This document shows, piece after piece, positions 9,067-18,670 of a DNA stretch of 64,000 nucleotides. A program made the translations under genes and the position numbers. Each line of letters begins with the position of its first letter. Positions within the stretch are counted from its first letter, which is position 1. Location of the stretch: NCBI RefSeq assembly GCF_012516435.1, contig NZ_CP051216.1, forward strand, positions 1,676,001 through 1,740,000. The letters are read 5' to 3'. This stretch comes from Pseudodesulfovibrio sp. zrk46 (GTDB lineage: Bacteria; Desulfobacterota; Desulfovibrionia; Desulfovibrionales; Desulfovibrionaceae). The notes under the pieces were generated by a model that was not told the origin of the DNA, ran no database searches, and saw nothing but the letters and a program-made list of their open reading frames with translations.

Positions 9067-9099
9067 CTTAATGGGCAGCCGCTTTGGAGAAAAAGACAA

Positions 9100-9369
9100 A
9101 TGACACCGGAATTCGTTATTGGCTTTGCCAGACAGGCAATCGAGATGACTTTGATCATCTCTTTGCCCATGCTCGGCATTGGCATGGCAGTCGGTATCAT
9201 CGTGTCGATTCTCCAGGCCGCCACCCAGATTCAGGAAATGACCCTGACCATGGTGCCGAAGCTACTGGCGATATTTATCGCGCTCCTTGTGGCGTTCCCA
9301 TGGATAATGGACAAGATGACGACATACACGACCAATTTGTTCCTGAACCTGCCTAATTACATTCAGTAA
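9100..9369 (+). CDS. fliQ: Flagellar export-gate protein FliQ
   Basis: The 89-residue protein has two membrane helices and the FliQ signature (SILQAATQIQEMTLTMVPKL). It joins FliP and FliR in the export gate. The ATG at 9100 gives the usual family length and has GGAG about a dozen bases upstream; an in-frame upstream start would only add residues encoded by the repeat. A strong terminator follows, so fliR, flhA and flhB are not in this operon. Confidence 0.95.
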   Translation: MTPEFVIGFARQAIEMTLIISLPMLGIGMAVGIIVSILQAATQIQEMTLTMVPKLLAIFIALLVAFPWIMDKMTTYTTNLFLNLPNYIQ

Positions 9370-9381
9370 TCGGCAAGGAAC

Positions 9382-9417
9382 AAAAAAGGGCCGCCCACTT
9401 TGGGCGGCCCTTTTTTG
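9382..9417 (+). terminator. Bidirectional rho-independent terminator after fliQ
   Basis: A near-perfect inverted repeat (AAAAAAGGGCCGCCCA / TGGGCGGCCCTTTTTT) with a three-base loop separates convergent fliQ and the Lon-like protease gene. Confidence 0.9.
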
Positions 9418-9435
9418 TTTGCGATCTTGAAGAGG

Positions 9436-11847
9436 CTACTTGGCATCTCCGGGCACAGCCAGCTTGCCCAGTTCGGCCAGTCGTCTGTCCACGCGGTGGT
9501 ACAGGGAGTTGGTCGGGTATTTGCCGTGACGGTTCGGGGTGCCGCAGCGCATGCCGGTCAGGATGAACATGGCTTCCTCGATGGTTTTCACCGGGTAGAT
9601 GTGGAACTGGCCGTTCTCCACGGCCTGAACCACTTCGTCCTTGAGCATCAGGTTGACCACGTTGTCAGCGGGCAGGATAACGCCCTGCTTGCCGGTGAGC
9701 TTGCGGCGGCGGCAGACCTCGAAGAACCCTTCGATTTTGCGGTTCACGCCCCCCACGGCCATGACTGCGCCGGACTGCGAGACCGCACCGGTCATGGCGA
9801 GGGAGAGGTTGATCGGCGCGCCGGACAGAGCGGACAGCAGGGATGCCAGTTCCGCGCCCGAGGCTGAGTCGCCCTCGATGCCCGCATAGGACTGCTCGAA
9901 GCAGAGGGAGCCGGTCAGCACGATGGGCTTGTCCTGTGCGAACAGGCGCACCAGATAGGACTTGATGATCATCATGCCCTTGGTGTGAATGGGACCGCCC
10001 AGTTGGGCTTCCCGTTCGAGGTCGAGGATGCCGCCATGGCCCACACCCACGGTGCAGGAAATCTGGTGCGGCAGGCCGAACTCGTAATCGCCGAACTGGG
10101 TGACGGACAGGCCGTTGGCGCGTCCCACGGCCTCGCCGGAGGTCTCGACCTTGATGACCTGACGGTCGTAGTCGGTCATGAACTCCTCTTCATAGAGGTT
10201 CACGCGGTAATCCTTGGCGTATACGGCCTCGTTCAGTTCCGGCATTCCCACCATCTTTTTACCCGCCATACGTGCCAGGGCCGATGCCTCGATCATACGC
10301 TCGCGGATAAGGGGGACATACAGGGAGAGCCGTTTCTGGTCTTCCACCAAACGGGAGGAGAAGTCCACCAGCCTTGCCAGCGCCTCTCGCGAGAAGGGCA
10401 GCGTCTCGGTCTCCTTGGCGGTCTGGCCGATGACGTAGAGGTAATTTTTGATATTGGCAGCGGTTCGTGCGGCAGCGTGCTGCAGGTGCGCCTTGAGCTT
10501 GAAGTACTTGGCGAATCGGTCGTCATTGTAGAGCAGCATCTCGTAGTGCTCGTCCGTGCCGATCAACACTACCTTGACCTCCAGATCCACAGGCGCGGGT
10601 TGAAGGGTGCGGGCGCGGACCTGATCCGGATCCACTGGGTCCTCAATGCGCGACTGACCGGAGCGCAAGGAACGCAGCAACCCTTCCCACGAGTTGGGGT
10701 TGGACAGCAGGTCCTCAATGTTCAGAATGAGGAAGCCTCCATTGGCCTTGTGGATGGCGCCCGCCTTGATCAGAGTGAAGTCCGTGTACATGGCGCCCAT
10801 TTCCGCCTCGCGCTCGATGGAGCCGAGCAGATTGAAGGCAGTGGGGTGGTCCTCGATGACCACGGGCGCGCCCTTGGTCTTGCGGTTGTCCACGAACAGG
10901 TTCACCTCGAACCGGGTGAAGAAGTCTTCGCCCGTGGGCAGTCCTTCGGGGAGGAGTCCGGCAAGAGAGGTATCCTTGGGCATGAACTGATCGACGTTCT
11001 CGATGATCTCCTCGGCCAGGTCCTCGAAGTATTCGGACATGCCCTCGATGTTCTTGAACCGATCGCTGACCTTGGTGAAACTCTCTTCCATGACCGCGCG
11101 CGCCGTGTCCTGACGCAGGTCGTTTTCCGAGTCGCGCATGTCCATTTCATTCTGGTTAATCTGTCGCAGAATGGAGGACACAGAGGCGAGTAACTCCTCG
11201 CCCTTGGCCTTGAGCTTCTTGCGCTGGGCAGGCTCGAACTTGTCGAAGTCCTTGTCCGACACGATTTCGCCGTCCACGATGGGGGAGAGGGTCAGGATGC
11301 CCTCTTCGTCCAGACTCAGGGAGAAGTCTTCCTTTTCGGCCGTGGCGTCCATCTGGCTGAACAGTTCTTCGCGGCGGGTGTTGTGTTTCTTGACCAGTCG
11401 CTCATGCTTTTTCTGGAAGGCATCCTTTTCGAACCGCGCAGGAATTTCCTGACGGATATGGTTCATGGCCTTCTGCTGGGCCTGCTTGAGCTTGCGCCCC
11501 TGCCCGGCGGGCATGGAAACGCAGATGGGCCTGTCGTTGTCCTCGAAGTTGTAGAGGAACACCCAGTCGCACGGCGGCGTACTCTTGGCTGCAGCCGGCT
11601 TCAGGAACGACTTGACGAAATATGTACGGCCCATGTTGGGCTCGCCGGAGACGTATACGTTGTGTTCATTCCCTTTGATCTCCAAGGCCAGCGACAGCGC
11701 ATGGATGGCTCGGGGCTGGAACTTGGGATAGACATTGCGGTCCGGGATCTCTGTGCTGTCCTTGAACGGCACCCGCGCCGGGTCCAGGGTGGCGCGCATT
11801 TTCGAAACAGGAAGGGCTTTGAACGAAGGGGTCGATTGCTTACTCAT
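9436..11847 (-). CDS. Lon-like ATP-dependent protease (AAA plus S16 peptidase)
   Basis: The 803-residue protein joins an AAA-type ATPase region, interrupted by a long helical insertion (about residues 130-270), to a C-terminal Lon S16 protease domain. The catalytic serine lies in GDSASGAEL and the lysine in GGVNRKIEGFF. The nucleotide loop reads GEPNMGRT, with Arg where the Walker A lysine is expected, so ATP use may be altered. Such LonC/YcbZ-like proteins are cytoplasmic and probably act in protein quality control. The ATG at 11847 was preferred to a GTG 14 codons upstream that has no ribosome site. Confidence 0.85.
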   Translation of the reverse strand: MSKQSTPSFKALPVSKMRATLDPARVPFKDSTEIPDRNVYPKFQPRAIHALSLALEIKGNEHNVYVSGEPNMGRTYFVKSFLKPAAAKSTPPCDWVFLYNFEDNDRPICVSMPAGQGRKLKQAQQKAMNHIRQEIPARFEKDAFQKKHERLVKKHNTRREELFSQMDATAEKEDFSLSLDEEGILTLSPIVDGEIVSDKDFDKFEPAQRKKLKAKGEELLASVSSILRQINQNEMDMRDSENDLRQDTARAVMEESFTKVSDRFKNIEGMSEYFEDLAEEIIENVDQFMPKDTSLAGLLPEGLPTGEDFFTRFEVNLFVDNRKTKGAPVVIEDHPTAFNLLGSIEREAEMGAMYTDFTLIKAGAIHKANGGFLILNIEDLLSNPNSWEGLLRSLRSGQSRIEDPVDPDQVRARTLQPAPVDLEVKVVLIGTDEHYEMLLYNDDRFAKYFKLKAHLQHAAARTAANIKNYLYVIGQTAKETETLPFSREALARLVDFSSRLVEDQKRLSLYVPLIRERMIEASALARMAGKKMVGMPELNEAVYAKDYRVNLYEEEFMTDYDRQVIKVETSGEAVGRANGLSVTQFGDYEFGLPHQISCTVGVGHGGILDLEREAQLGGPIHTKGMMIIKSYLVRLFAQDKPIVLTGSLCFEQSYAGIEGDSASGAELASLLSALSGAPINLSLAMTGAVSQSGAVMAVGGVNRKIEGFFEVCRRRKLTGKQGVILPADNVVNLMLKDEVVQAVENGQFHIYPVKTIEEAMFILTGMRCGTPNRHGKYPTNSLYHRVDRRLAELGKLAVPGDAK

Positions 11848-12009
11848 CAAGTACCTATTGAGTGGCTGAGTTTGAAACGGCCAAATCACCGTTATTCGAA
11901 GATACGGATTTTTGGGGAGGTTGTCAGTAGTGATCTTGAGGGTTTTGGTGGGAAAGAGGGGGAAGGAAGGCCGCCCGAAGCGGGCGGCGATTTTATGGAT
12001 TTGATCCCT
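11848..12009. other. Spacer with hairpin between protease gene and long repeat
   Basis: This stretch holds the upstream region of the protease gene and a CCGCCCGAAGCGGGCGG-type inverted repeat at 11973-11989. It is not shared with the second copy of the long repeat. No gene was seen. Confidence 0.4.
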
Positions 12010-12600
12010 GCCGGGGGCGTCCTGCGCGGACGGCGGTCCTTTTTTGGCTGAGCCGCCCCAAAAAAGGACGAAAAAAGCGCGGCTTTTCTAGCTTGGCCGC
12101 TGCCCCATCGGGCTAGAATCTGATTCAGATAGTCAGCCTTGAGGTGCGCTACGCGACTTGTCGCTGCCCTTAGGTGCACGAATTCAGCGGCTAACGATCT
12201 GGTCAGCTTCTATGCACGATGGGGCTTAATGCTGAATTTGATCTTTGTTTGTAAGAGAAGAGGAATACAGGAGGCGATCGACAACTTCGTTCTCACAGAC
12301 GCAGACCTGCACCAGCCCTTGTTTGTAAGACTTAGAAGCTGACCAAGCGGGAGGCAGCGTCTCGTTCGATTTTGCACTGAAGCGCAGCTGAAGTACGCAA
12401 AACCGAAAGCTGCCAGCTTGGATCAGATTCTTAGTCGGCAAACGCAAGGCGGCCACCCCAAGAAAGCGCGTTTTTTGCTTCATTTTTGTCGCGCCAGACA
12501 AAAAGAAGTCGGCCTTCAGGGCCGAAAACTTCTTTCATAAAAAAGCGGCTGATAAGCCGCCTCCTTACCTGATTTCTGCCTTTCCTCTTCCCCCAAACAA
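12010..12600 (-). repeat. Long structured repeat, copy 1 (minus orientation)
   Basis: About 590 bases without a convincing gene are closely similar, in inverted orientation, to 31836-32416. In the element's own direction it contains, in order, a GCGGCT/AGCCGC hairpin (12545-12560), an AAGAAGT..CTTCTT hairpin, a TTTTTGTC/GACAAAAA hairpin, a 12-bp stem pairing 12333-12344 with 12201-12212, and a 12-bp hairpin at 12036-12069 (GTCCTTTTTTGG / CCAAAAAAGGAC). Open frames exist in it, but they start at weak codons inside hairpins without ribosome sites. It may be a structured RNA or a non-autonomous mobile element. Confidence 0.8.
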
Positions 12601-12632
12601 AAAGGGCCGCCCATCAAGGCGGCCCTTTTTGT
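12599..12632 (-). terminator. Rho-independent terminator after the octaheme gene
   Basis: The inverted repeat AAAGGGCCGCC / GGCGGCCCTTT with flanking A and T runs follows the minus-strand cytochrome gene. Confidence 0.85.
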
Positions 12633-12637
12633 TTCGT

Positions 12638-15154
12638 TTAGTCCAACCCCATCCCGGGATGATGCAGCGGGTCTTCCCGCTCTTCCTTGTGGCAGACCTT
12701 GCAGTTGCCACCAGCGCCGATGGGTTGTGCTTCTCCCATGTACTGGAGAGGCTGTACATTATCCCGCTCAGTCGCCGGGTAGATGGCGTGCGGATGACCG
12801 TGACAGGCTGCACAATTAACCGCTCCCATATCATCGCGGCGAACGGAGTAGAGTCCCTTCGCGTCTTCGGTCCAGGTGTTGAACGCCATGTCCGTTTCCG
12901 GGGTGCCGAAATCGACGTGACAGGTCAGGCAGTCGGGCTCATTGACCCACGGGGTGCGCGGGTTGATGGCTTCCTTGTTGCCCACGCTGGTGGGGGTGAG
13001 GATTGCGAGGAGCTTGTCAGCACTCTTCTTGCCCTTCTCCTGCTCGGCGCGGAGCAGAGAGATGGCGTGGTCCTGAACCGAGCCGTGGCAGTTGGCGCAC
13101 TCGAAGCCCAGATCATTGTGCTGGCCGCGCAGGGTGTTCTGCGGGTGGCACATGAGGCAGGATTTTTCCGAGTCGCGGCCAGCGAGGAATACGGCGTGGG
13201 TGCCGTGGATGGCGGCGGACAGGTTGGGACGCGAGTGCTGACCTTCAGCGTTCTGGGCCGGGTCGTCGTGGCAATCCACACAAAGGATGCGGCCCTTCTT
13301 GGAATTCTCCACGTGGTTGGTGTTGTTCATGCGGTCATGGGTGGCCAGCACGTTCTCGGCAGTGTGTTCGCCGATGCCGGTGCCGTCCTTGTCCCAGTAG
13401 CCGCCGTGACAGTTGCGGCAACCAAGCTGGTCGCTGGTAGGCACGGTGACCTTGGTGGCGGCGATGACCTCACCGTCAGCGTTCTTGGCTTCCAGCTTGA
13501 CGATGGGCAGGGGCTGGAACTTGCCTTCCTGGAACGGACGGATGAGCAGGCGGCCTTCAAAGCGGTTGTCGTCGGGCAGCGCGTGCAGGGAACCGGAGAG
13601 TTGGTCGCCTTCGAAGCCGGCCTCCACCGTGTAGTCGATGGTCACGTCATCCAGCACCACTTCGGGCATGATGTCGTCACGCAGAATAAGCTGGGCGCGG
13701 ACCATATTGCCCGCGGGCAGCAGGGTGAACTGTTCTGTCTCGGCATAGAAACGCATACCCTGATCCGCCCATGCGAGCAGTGTGTACTCGGCGGTTTCAG
13801 GATCAAAGTCCTTGGGCTCGGCAACCTTGGGCTCCGGAATGACGGGCGCGTCGGTGTCCGGATTGTTGTTCAACCCCTTGGCAATGTAAACGGCCAGCGC
13901 GTGGCGTTCGTCACTGGTGCCGACAAAGGGCGGCATGTACTTGTTCATCTTGCCCATGCCGTTGAGGAAGGCGTCCATGCCGTTCACGTCATACTGCTTG
14001 GTACGCTTGCGAATCTCGTTCATGGGGCCGCCAATGGAGTGGCAGGAGGCACATTGGAGCTGGTACAGGAATTCGCCAGCTTCCATCATGTTGTCATCGG
14101 TGATGCCCGTCTTGATGGCCGGGGGCGCCCATTTGGCGCGGCTGAGGATTCCCTCCTGATTCAGGATGGGGACATGCGCCTTGAGGATCGAGTTGGAGTA
14201 TACGTAATCCCAGATGAGATAGGGCTTGCGGCCGCTCTCACGGATGAATTCAAAGGAGCCGAACAAGCCCTGTCCCGCAATGAGGACCACGAGGGCCAGC
14301 GGGAAGCTCATGGCGCGCGGCATGCGGAAGGCCAGCGCCAGACCGCCCAGCAGGGTGGCGACGCCGAACACCCAGAACCAGGTCATGAACCCGGCAACGC
14401 GGTGGGACTTGAACATGATCATTTCGTACTGCTCGGGCGGCAGGGCTGCCACATACCACCAGCCGGTGGCCATGGTGGCGAGCACGCCGAGAATGGTCCA
14501 GCCGGAACAGTGGCGCACTACCATGTGACGGGTGTCCTCGTCGGCAATGCGGGTGGCGGTGACGAAGCCGAAGAGCCCGGCACAGGCCGCGGTGAAGAAG
14601 GTGCGGAACACCAGCGCGGGCCAGAAAGTCGGGTTGAAGAAGCCGTCCCAGAAAGACTTGGTCTGAATCCAGTCCCCCGGGGTGAGCATGAAGCCGATGA
14701 TGCCGTTGATCAGGAACAGGGAGAACCAGCCGAAGATGAAATAGAGCCAGCCGACCTTGAGGTGGTCGTCCCGGTCCATGGTGTCCCATGTGTAATAGTA
14801 GATGATCAGGGCGATGATCTCGCCGAGAAAGCAGACCCACTCCGCTGCCCATCCGAACACGTATTGGTGAATGAGCGTGATGGTCGCTTGTGGCGCGAGC
14901 AGGGCTACCGTGAACCAGATAGCCACACCGGAGACAGCGCCAAAGGCCATGGTCAGCAGCAGGAAGAACTTGGAGTGCTTCCGGGTGTATTCAAGCAGAT
15001 GGACATTGTTGGTGCGGTAGGCTGCCTTCTCCATCATGACGAGGAAGAGGCCGCCGCCCACGGCAAAGTGGGCCACATATACATGCAAAGTGGCGATGAC
15101 AGCGATCCAGAAGCCGCCGCCCAGCGTGGTGAGTTGCCAGATAGGATATTCCAT
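12638..15154 (-). CDS. Cytochrome bd subunit I-like membrane protein fused to octaheme cytochrome c
   Basis: The N-terminal ~350 residues are a multi-helix membrane domain resembling CydA: a conserved His in the first helix (ATLHVYVAHFAVGGG), a GAVSG segment and a FLGEI glutamate region align with the heme b/quinol side of bd oxidases. The C-terminal ~480 residues contain eight CxxCH heme c sites (CASCH, CRNCH, CVDCH, CLMCH, CANCH, CLTCH, CAACH, CKVCH) from about residue 368 onward. It likely moves electrons between menaquinol and periplasmic carriers; whether it reduces oxygen is unclear. GGAGGG precedes the ATG, and the partner membrane gene ends three bases upstream. Confidence 0.85.
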   Translation of the reverse strand: MEYPIWQLTTLGGGFWIAVIATLHVYVAHFAVGGGLFLVMMEKAAYRTNNVHLLEYTRKHSKFFLLLTMAFGAVSGVAIWFTVALLAPQATITLIHQYVFGWAAEWVCFLGEIIALIIYYYTWDTMDRDDHLKVGWLYFIFGWFSLFLINGIIGFMLTPGDWIQTKSFWDGFFNPTFWPALVFRTFFTAACAGLFGFVTATRIADEDTRHMVVRHCSGWTILGVLATMATGWWYVAALPPEQYEMIMFKSHRVAGFMTWFWVFGVATLLGGLALAFRMPRAMSFPLALVVLIAGQGLFGSFEFIRESGRKPYLIWDYVYSNSILKAHVPILNQEGILSRAKWAPPAIKTGITDDNMMEAGEFLYQLQCASCHSIGGPMNEIRKRTKQYDVNGMDAFLNGMGKMNKYMPPFVGTSDERHALAVYIAKGLNNNPDTDAPVIPEPKVAEPKDFDPETAEYTLLAWADQGMRFYAETEQFTLLPAGNMVRAQLILRDDIMPEVVLDDVTIDYTVEAGFEGDQLSGSLHALPDDNRFEGRLLIRPFQEGKFQPLPIVKLEAKNADGEVIAATKVTVPTSDQLGCRNCHGGYWDKDGTGIGEHTAENVLATHDRMNNTNHVENSKKGRILCVDCHDDPAQNAEGQHSRPNLSAAIHGTHAVFLAGRDSEKSCLMCHPQNTLRGQHNDLGFECANCHGSVQDHAISLLRAEQEKGKKSADKLLAILTPTSVGNKEAINPRTPWVNEPDCLTCHVDFGTPETDMAFNTWTEDAKGLYSVRRDDMGAVNCAACHGHPHAIYPATERDNVQPLQYMGEAQPIGAGGNCKVCHKEEREDPLHHPGMGLD

Positions 15155-15157
15155 GGA

Positions 15158-16201
15158 TTAGGCCCTCCTCTGGCGTGATTTGAAGTAGAGTTTCAACATG
15201 TAGGCGACGAGGATGCTGCCAGCGATCAGGAATCCGAGGAAGAGATAGAAGGAGCCGTACTGGTGTGTCACCGGCGTGGTTTCCATGCGGTACCACGGCT
15301 CAAGGAACAGGGTGCGCACCCAGTGGCGGGTGCAGGCCATGAAGAAGACGGTCAGGACAGCCCAGACGGCGGTCTGCTTGGGGCGCTTGTTGAATCCGGC
15401 CATGAGCATGATGGCGGCGGAGACCAGTGACGCCATCAGGGTGAGGGTGGCCGGGAGCGAATTACCCATGAAACCGAGCATGATCTCGCGCGGCAGGGAG
15501 ATGAGGAACCAGACGCCGATGACCAGATTGAGCAGCGTGGCGTGGGTGAACCACTTCATGCCGGTATCGATATATTCGTCATTCTCGCGGACCTCGCCCA
15601 GCAGGGCGATGAACAGGCCACCGATGGCGAGTGCGCCCACCATGAAGTGGAGGAAGCGCGGGAACAGGGTCGGGTCGCCCCAGTTGAGGAAACCGCTCGC
15701 ATTGTCGAAATATTGTGTCCATGCCTCGGGGATGAGCATGAGCGTGGTGTTGTTGGTCAACATGAAGCCCACATAGAGCAGGCCTGCCACGGAAATGAGA
15801 TAGAGCAGGTTTCGTTTACCTGCGCTCATGGCGTCGAAGCCGAACTTGTAGGTGTAGAATCCATAGTAGGAGACAAGCAGGGCCGGGATCACGGCCAGCC
15901 ACCATCCTCCCATGAGCACGGAACTGACGTAGTCGAAGTGGCCGTAGTTCACCTGCAGGAAGAGCAGCGGGGCCACGCCGAGGTTGATGGTCAAAGCGAG
16001 CAGGGGTGGCAGTTTCTGCCCTGCGTCGTGGGCAATGCCGTGTTTGCCGCGCAGGGCGTGGAACAGGCCGATGGCCGCCGAGCCGAGCAGGGCGTTCATG
16101 AAGAGAATGTGAGCTGCAAAGGTGACAATCAGTAAAATGTCAAACCATGCCCACGGGATGGGCAGCGGCTCCGCCAACGGGATGAGCGATGCGGGATTCA
16201 T
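15158..16201 (-). CDS. Partner membrane subunit of the bd-like/octaheme complex
   Basis: This 347-residue protein has eight or nine predicted membrane helices and no CxxCH motif. It precedes the octaheme gene by three bases, so the two are surely co-translated and probably form one quinone-linked complex. It resembles a second bd-like membrane subunit, but I cannot assign a family with certainty. A conserved His near residue 31 (FAAHILFMNALLG) may bind heme b. AAGGAG six bases before the ATG at 16201 fixes this start; the frame extends 28 codons further upstream without a ribosome site. Confidence 0.75.
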   Translation of the reverse strand: MNPASLIPLAEPLPIPWAWFDILLIVTFAAHILFMNALLGSAAIGLFHALRGKHGIAHDAGQKLPPLLALTINLGVAPLLFLQVNYGHFDYVSSVLMGGWWLAVIPALLVSYYGFYTYKFGFDAMSAGKRNLLYLISVAGLLYVGFMLTNNTTLMLIPEAWTQYFDNASGFLNWGDPTLFPRFLHFMVGALAIGGLFIALLGEVRENDEYIDTGMKWFTHATLLNLVIGVWFLISLPREIMLGFMGNSLPATLTLMASLVSAAIMLMAGFNKRPKQTAVWAVLTVFFMACTRHWVRTLFLEPWYRMETTPVTHQYGSFYLFLGFLIAGSILVAYMLKLYFKSRQRRA

Positions 16202-16227
16202 ATGGTCTCCTTGGATTTCAACATACT

Positions 16228-16256
16228 TGTATAGGTGATTTGGCTTCGATCGACAA
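16228..16256 (-). promoter_or_regulatory. Sigma-70-type promoter for the bd-like/octaheme operon
   Basis: On the minus strand TTGTCG (16256-16251) and TATACA (16233-16228) are separated by exactly 17 bases, 27 bases before the start codon. Confidence 0.55.
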
Positions 16257-16318
16257 TACCGGAAGACATCTTGATGTTTCGACACAGCATAGTGTTAAAC
16301 CGTTGTTAAATAAAATAA

Positions 16319-16347
16319 TTGCCATAAAATTTTCATAAGAGTATTGT
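16319..16347 (+). promoter_or_regulatory. Candidate sigma-70-type promoter for chemoreceptor 1
   Basis: TTGCCA (16319-16324) and TATTGT (16342-16347) are spaced by 17 bases in the A+T-rich divergent region, about 58 bases before the start. Confidence 0.45.
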
Positions 16348-16405
16348 CCGCACTAAGTAACAATAAATACAGCAGCAAGAGTAAACACGTAACCAGGGGG
16401 GTTGG

Positions 16406-18547
16406 ATGAAGATAGGAACCAGGCTGACAGCGTTAGGGGTTTCGCTGGTCGCCCTTACAGCGATGGGCATTCTTGCCGTGTTCTTCTGGCAGAGCACGGT
16501 TATTGGTGACAAGCTGACCGAATACTTCATGAAACAAGCCCAGCATGAGATGGAGCTGGCTGTGGGCGATGCCAAGAACCTGCTCGCCACACAGCACGCA
16601 ACTCTGTCCAAGCAGTTGGAAAATGATATGCGCGTGCTGCTCGATATCGTCGAGCGAAGCGGCAACCTTCTTGCCTCTGACGAGATGGTGGAATGGGACG
16701 CCGTCAATCAGGTGACCAAGCAGCAAAGCCAGGTGTCTTTGCCCAAAATGATGGCTGGAGAACAGTGGCTGGGGCAGAATAAAGATGCCAACGCTCCTAC
16801 TCCCGTGGTGGATGATATCCTCGCCATGACCGGCACCACCTGCACCATCTTTCAGACCATGAATCCGCAGGGTGACCTGCTTCGTGTGGCAACCAATATT
16901 TTGAAGACCAACGGCCAGCGCGCCGTGGGCACGTATATTCCCGCCTCCAGCCCGGTGGCACAGACCATCAAATCCGGCCAGACCTTCCGCGGCACTGCAT
17001 ACGTGGTCAACGCCTGGTACCTGACCCAGTATCGTCCCATCAAGGACGACACGGGTAAGGTCATCGGCTGTATCTACGTCGGTATCCTGCAGGAAGGCGT
17101 TGAGCAGCTGCGTCAGGGCCTCAAGTCCGTTGTGCTCGGCTCCACCGGCGCACTCACCGTGTTCGGCGGCTCCGGCAAGACCGAAGGCGTGGTCAAGCTG
17201 CACAAGGACGGCTCCAAGGAAGGCACCGGCATGCTTTCCGCCACTGATGACAACGGCAATGAGGTCTACAAGAACCTTATCGAAGAGGCCAAGAGCGCGG
17301 GCGGCAAGCCTGTTTCTACCGAGGCCCTGTTGGATGGCAAGGAAGTTGGCCTCACGGCTATCTACTTCAAGCCGTGGGACTGGGTGATCATGGGAACCGG
17401 CTATCTGGACGAGTTTATGGAAGGTAAGCATATTGCTGACAATTCCTTGTCCTACGCTCAGACATGGTCCAGCGGCATCGGCATCTTGATGTTGTTGATC
17501 GGTGTTGCCGTGTCCCTGTACTTCGCCCGCAGCATGAGCATCTCCATCGGTCGCGCTGTGACAGTTATGGCCCGCATCAACGATGGTGAACTTGATGTGG
17601 AAGAGCTCCCCGTGCATCACAAGGGACCGCGCGACGAGCTGGAAGAGATGGGGCAGGCCCTCAACGGCATGTCCGCCCGTCTGCGCGAGGTCGTGGCCAA
17701 TGTTCAGGCGTCGGCCCTCAGTGTTACCTCCGGTTCTGCCGAGCTGGCAGGCACCTCGCAGGCCCTGTCCGAAGGCGCCACCAATCAGGCCGCGTCCGTG
17801 GAAGAGGTTTCTGCTTCCATGGAAGAGATGACCTCCAACATCGAACAGAATACCGATAACGCCAATCAGACTGAGAAGATCGCCCGTCAGGCCGCTGAAG
17901 ATGCGCGTCAGGGTGGCGAATCCGTTACGCAGACCGTGGACGCCATGCGTCAGATCGCGGACAAGATCGCCATCATCGAAGAGATCGCCCGACAGACTAA
18001 TCTGTTGGCCCTCAACGCAGCCATCGAAGCCGCTCGTGCCGGTGAACACGGCAAGGGATTCGCGGTCGTGGCCGCCGAGGTCCGCAAGCTGGCCGAACGC
18101 TCCGGCGTAGCCGCATCCGAGATCAGCGAACTCTCTGCCAACTCCGTGGCCATTGCCGAACAGGCAGGCAAGATGCTCGAAAAGATGGTGCCGGACATCA
18201 CCCGTACCGCCGAGCTGGTGCAGGACATCGCTGCTGCCAGTGACGAGCAGCAGACCGGTTCCGTGCAGATCAAGACCGCCATCCTGGAACTGGACAAGGT
18301 TGTTCAGCAGAACTCCGCCGAGTCCGAGCATGTGGCTGCTTCCTCTGAAGAGCTGGCAGGTCATGCCACCCAGTTGCAGGATGTCATCAGCTTCTTCCAC
18401 ACGGATACCGCCATGGGAGCCCCCGCTTCGGTCAGCGTTCGCAAGGCCGCACCCAAGCCGCTGCCGCAGGGTGCACCCGCTGCGCCAAGGAACTCCGGTG
18501 TCGCGCTGAACATGGGAGATGACGATTCCGGCTTCGAGCGGTTCTAG
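16406..18547 (+). CDS. Methyl-accepting chemotaxis protein 1 (Cache sensor)
   Basis: The 713-residue receptor has an N-terminal membrane helix, a periplasmic Cache_3/Cache_2-type ligand domain (about residues 30-340, with the repeated VIGCIYVGI and [11 protein letters not shown] cores), a second helix near 352-373, a HAMP domain, and a long cytoplasmic coiled coil. The signalling tip ([20 protein letters not shown]) near residue 520-540 is conserved. The tail ends in GFERF, matching the pattern that tethers CheR. It would sense a small organic ligand and control CheA. GGGGGG precedes the ATG and a terminator follows. Confidence 0.93.
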   Translation: MKIGTRLTALGVSLVALTAMGILAVFFWQSTVIGDKLTEYFMKQAQHEMELAVGDAKNLLATQHATLSKQLENDMRVLLDIVERSGNLLASDEMVEWDAVNQVTKQQSQVSLPKMMAGEQWLGQNKDANAPTPVVDDILAMTGTTCTIFQTMNPQGDLLRVATNILKTNGQRAVGTYIPASSPVAQTIKSGQTFRGTAYVVNAWYLTQYRPIKDDTGKVIGCIYVGILQEGVEQLRQGLKSVVLGSTGALTVFGGSGKTEGVVKLHKDGSKEGTGMLSATDDNGNEVYKNLIEEAKSAGGKPVSTEALLDGKEVGLTAIYFKPWDWVIMGTGYLDEFMEGKHIADNSLSYAQTWSSGIGILMLLIGVAVSLYFARSMSISIGRAVTVMARINDGELDVEELPVHHKGPRDELEEMGQALNGMSARLREVVANVQASALSVTSGSAELAGTSQALSEGATNQAASVEEVSASMEEMTSNIEQNTDNANQTEKIARQAAEDARQGGESVTQTVDAMRQIADKIAIIEEIARQTNLLALNAAIEAARAGEHGKGFAVVAAEVRKLAERSGVAASEISELSANSVAIAEQAGKMLEKMVPDITRTAELVQDIAAASDEQQTGSVQIKTAILELDKVVQQNSAESEHVAASSEELAGHATQLQDVISFFHTDTAMGAPASVSVRKAAPKPLPQGAPAAPRNSGVALNMGDDDSGFERF

Positions 18548-18565
18548 GAGCAAGACGAAACAATC

Positions 18566-18596
18566 AAGGCCGGATGAAAGTCCGGCCTTTTTCTTT
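18566..18596 (+). terminator. Rho-independent terminator after chemoreceptor 1
   Basis: AAGGCCGGA / TCCGGCCTT with a six-base loop is followed by TTTTTC. Confidence 0.85.
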
Positions 18597-18670
18597 GGGG
18601 GCGAACGAGCCCGTCGCCATACTTGTCATTTGCCGGGAAGTGCGTAGAAACTGCGGGAAAGGAGATTCTC

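Noticed and set aside
11892..12501. Two small open frames in long-repeat copy 1, with relatives in copy 2
   Set aside because: They lack ribosome sites, the larger begins with TTG inside a hairpin, and the paired base changes fit selection on structure rather than on protein.
12629..15178. Very long antisense open frame opposite the octaheme gene
   Set aside because: It is the shadow of a G+C-rich coding region; the minus-strand frame encodes recognised heme sites and membrane helices.
16433..18553. Long antisense open frame opposite chemoreceptor 1
   Set aside because: The plus strand encodes a complete receptor; the antisense product has no recognisable domain.
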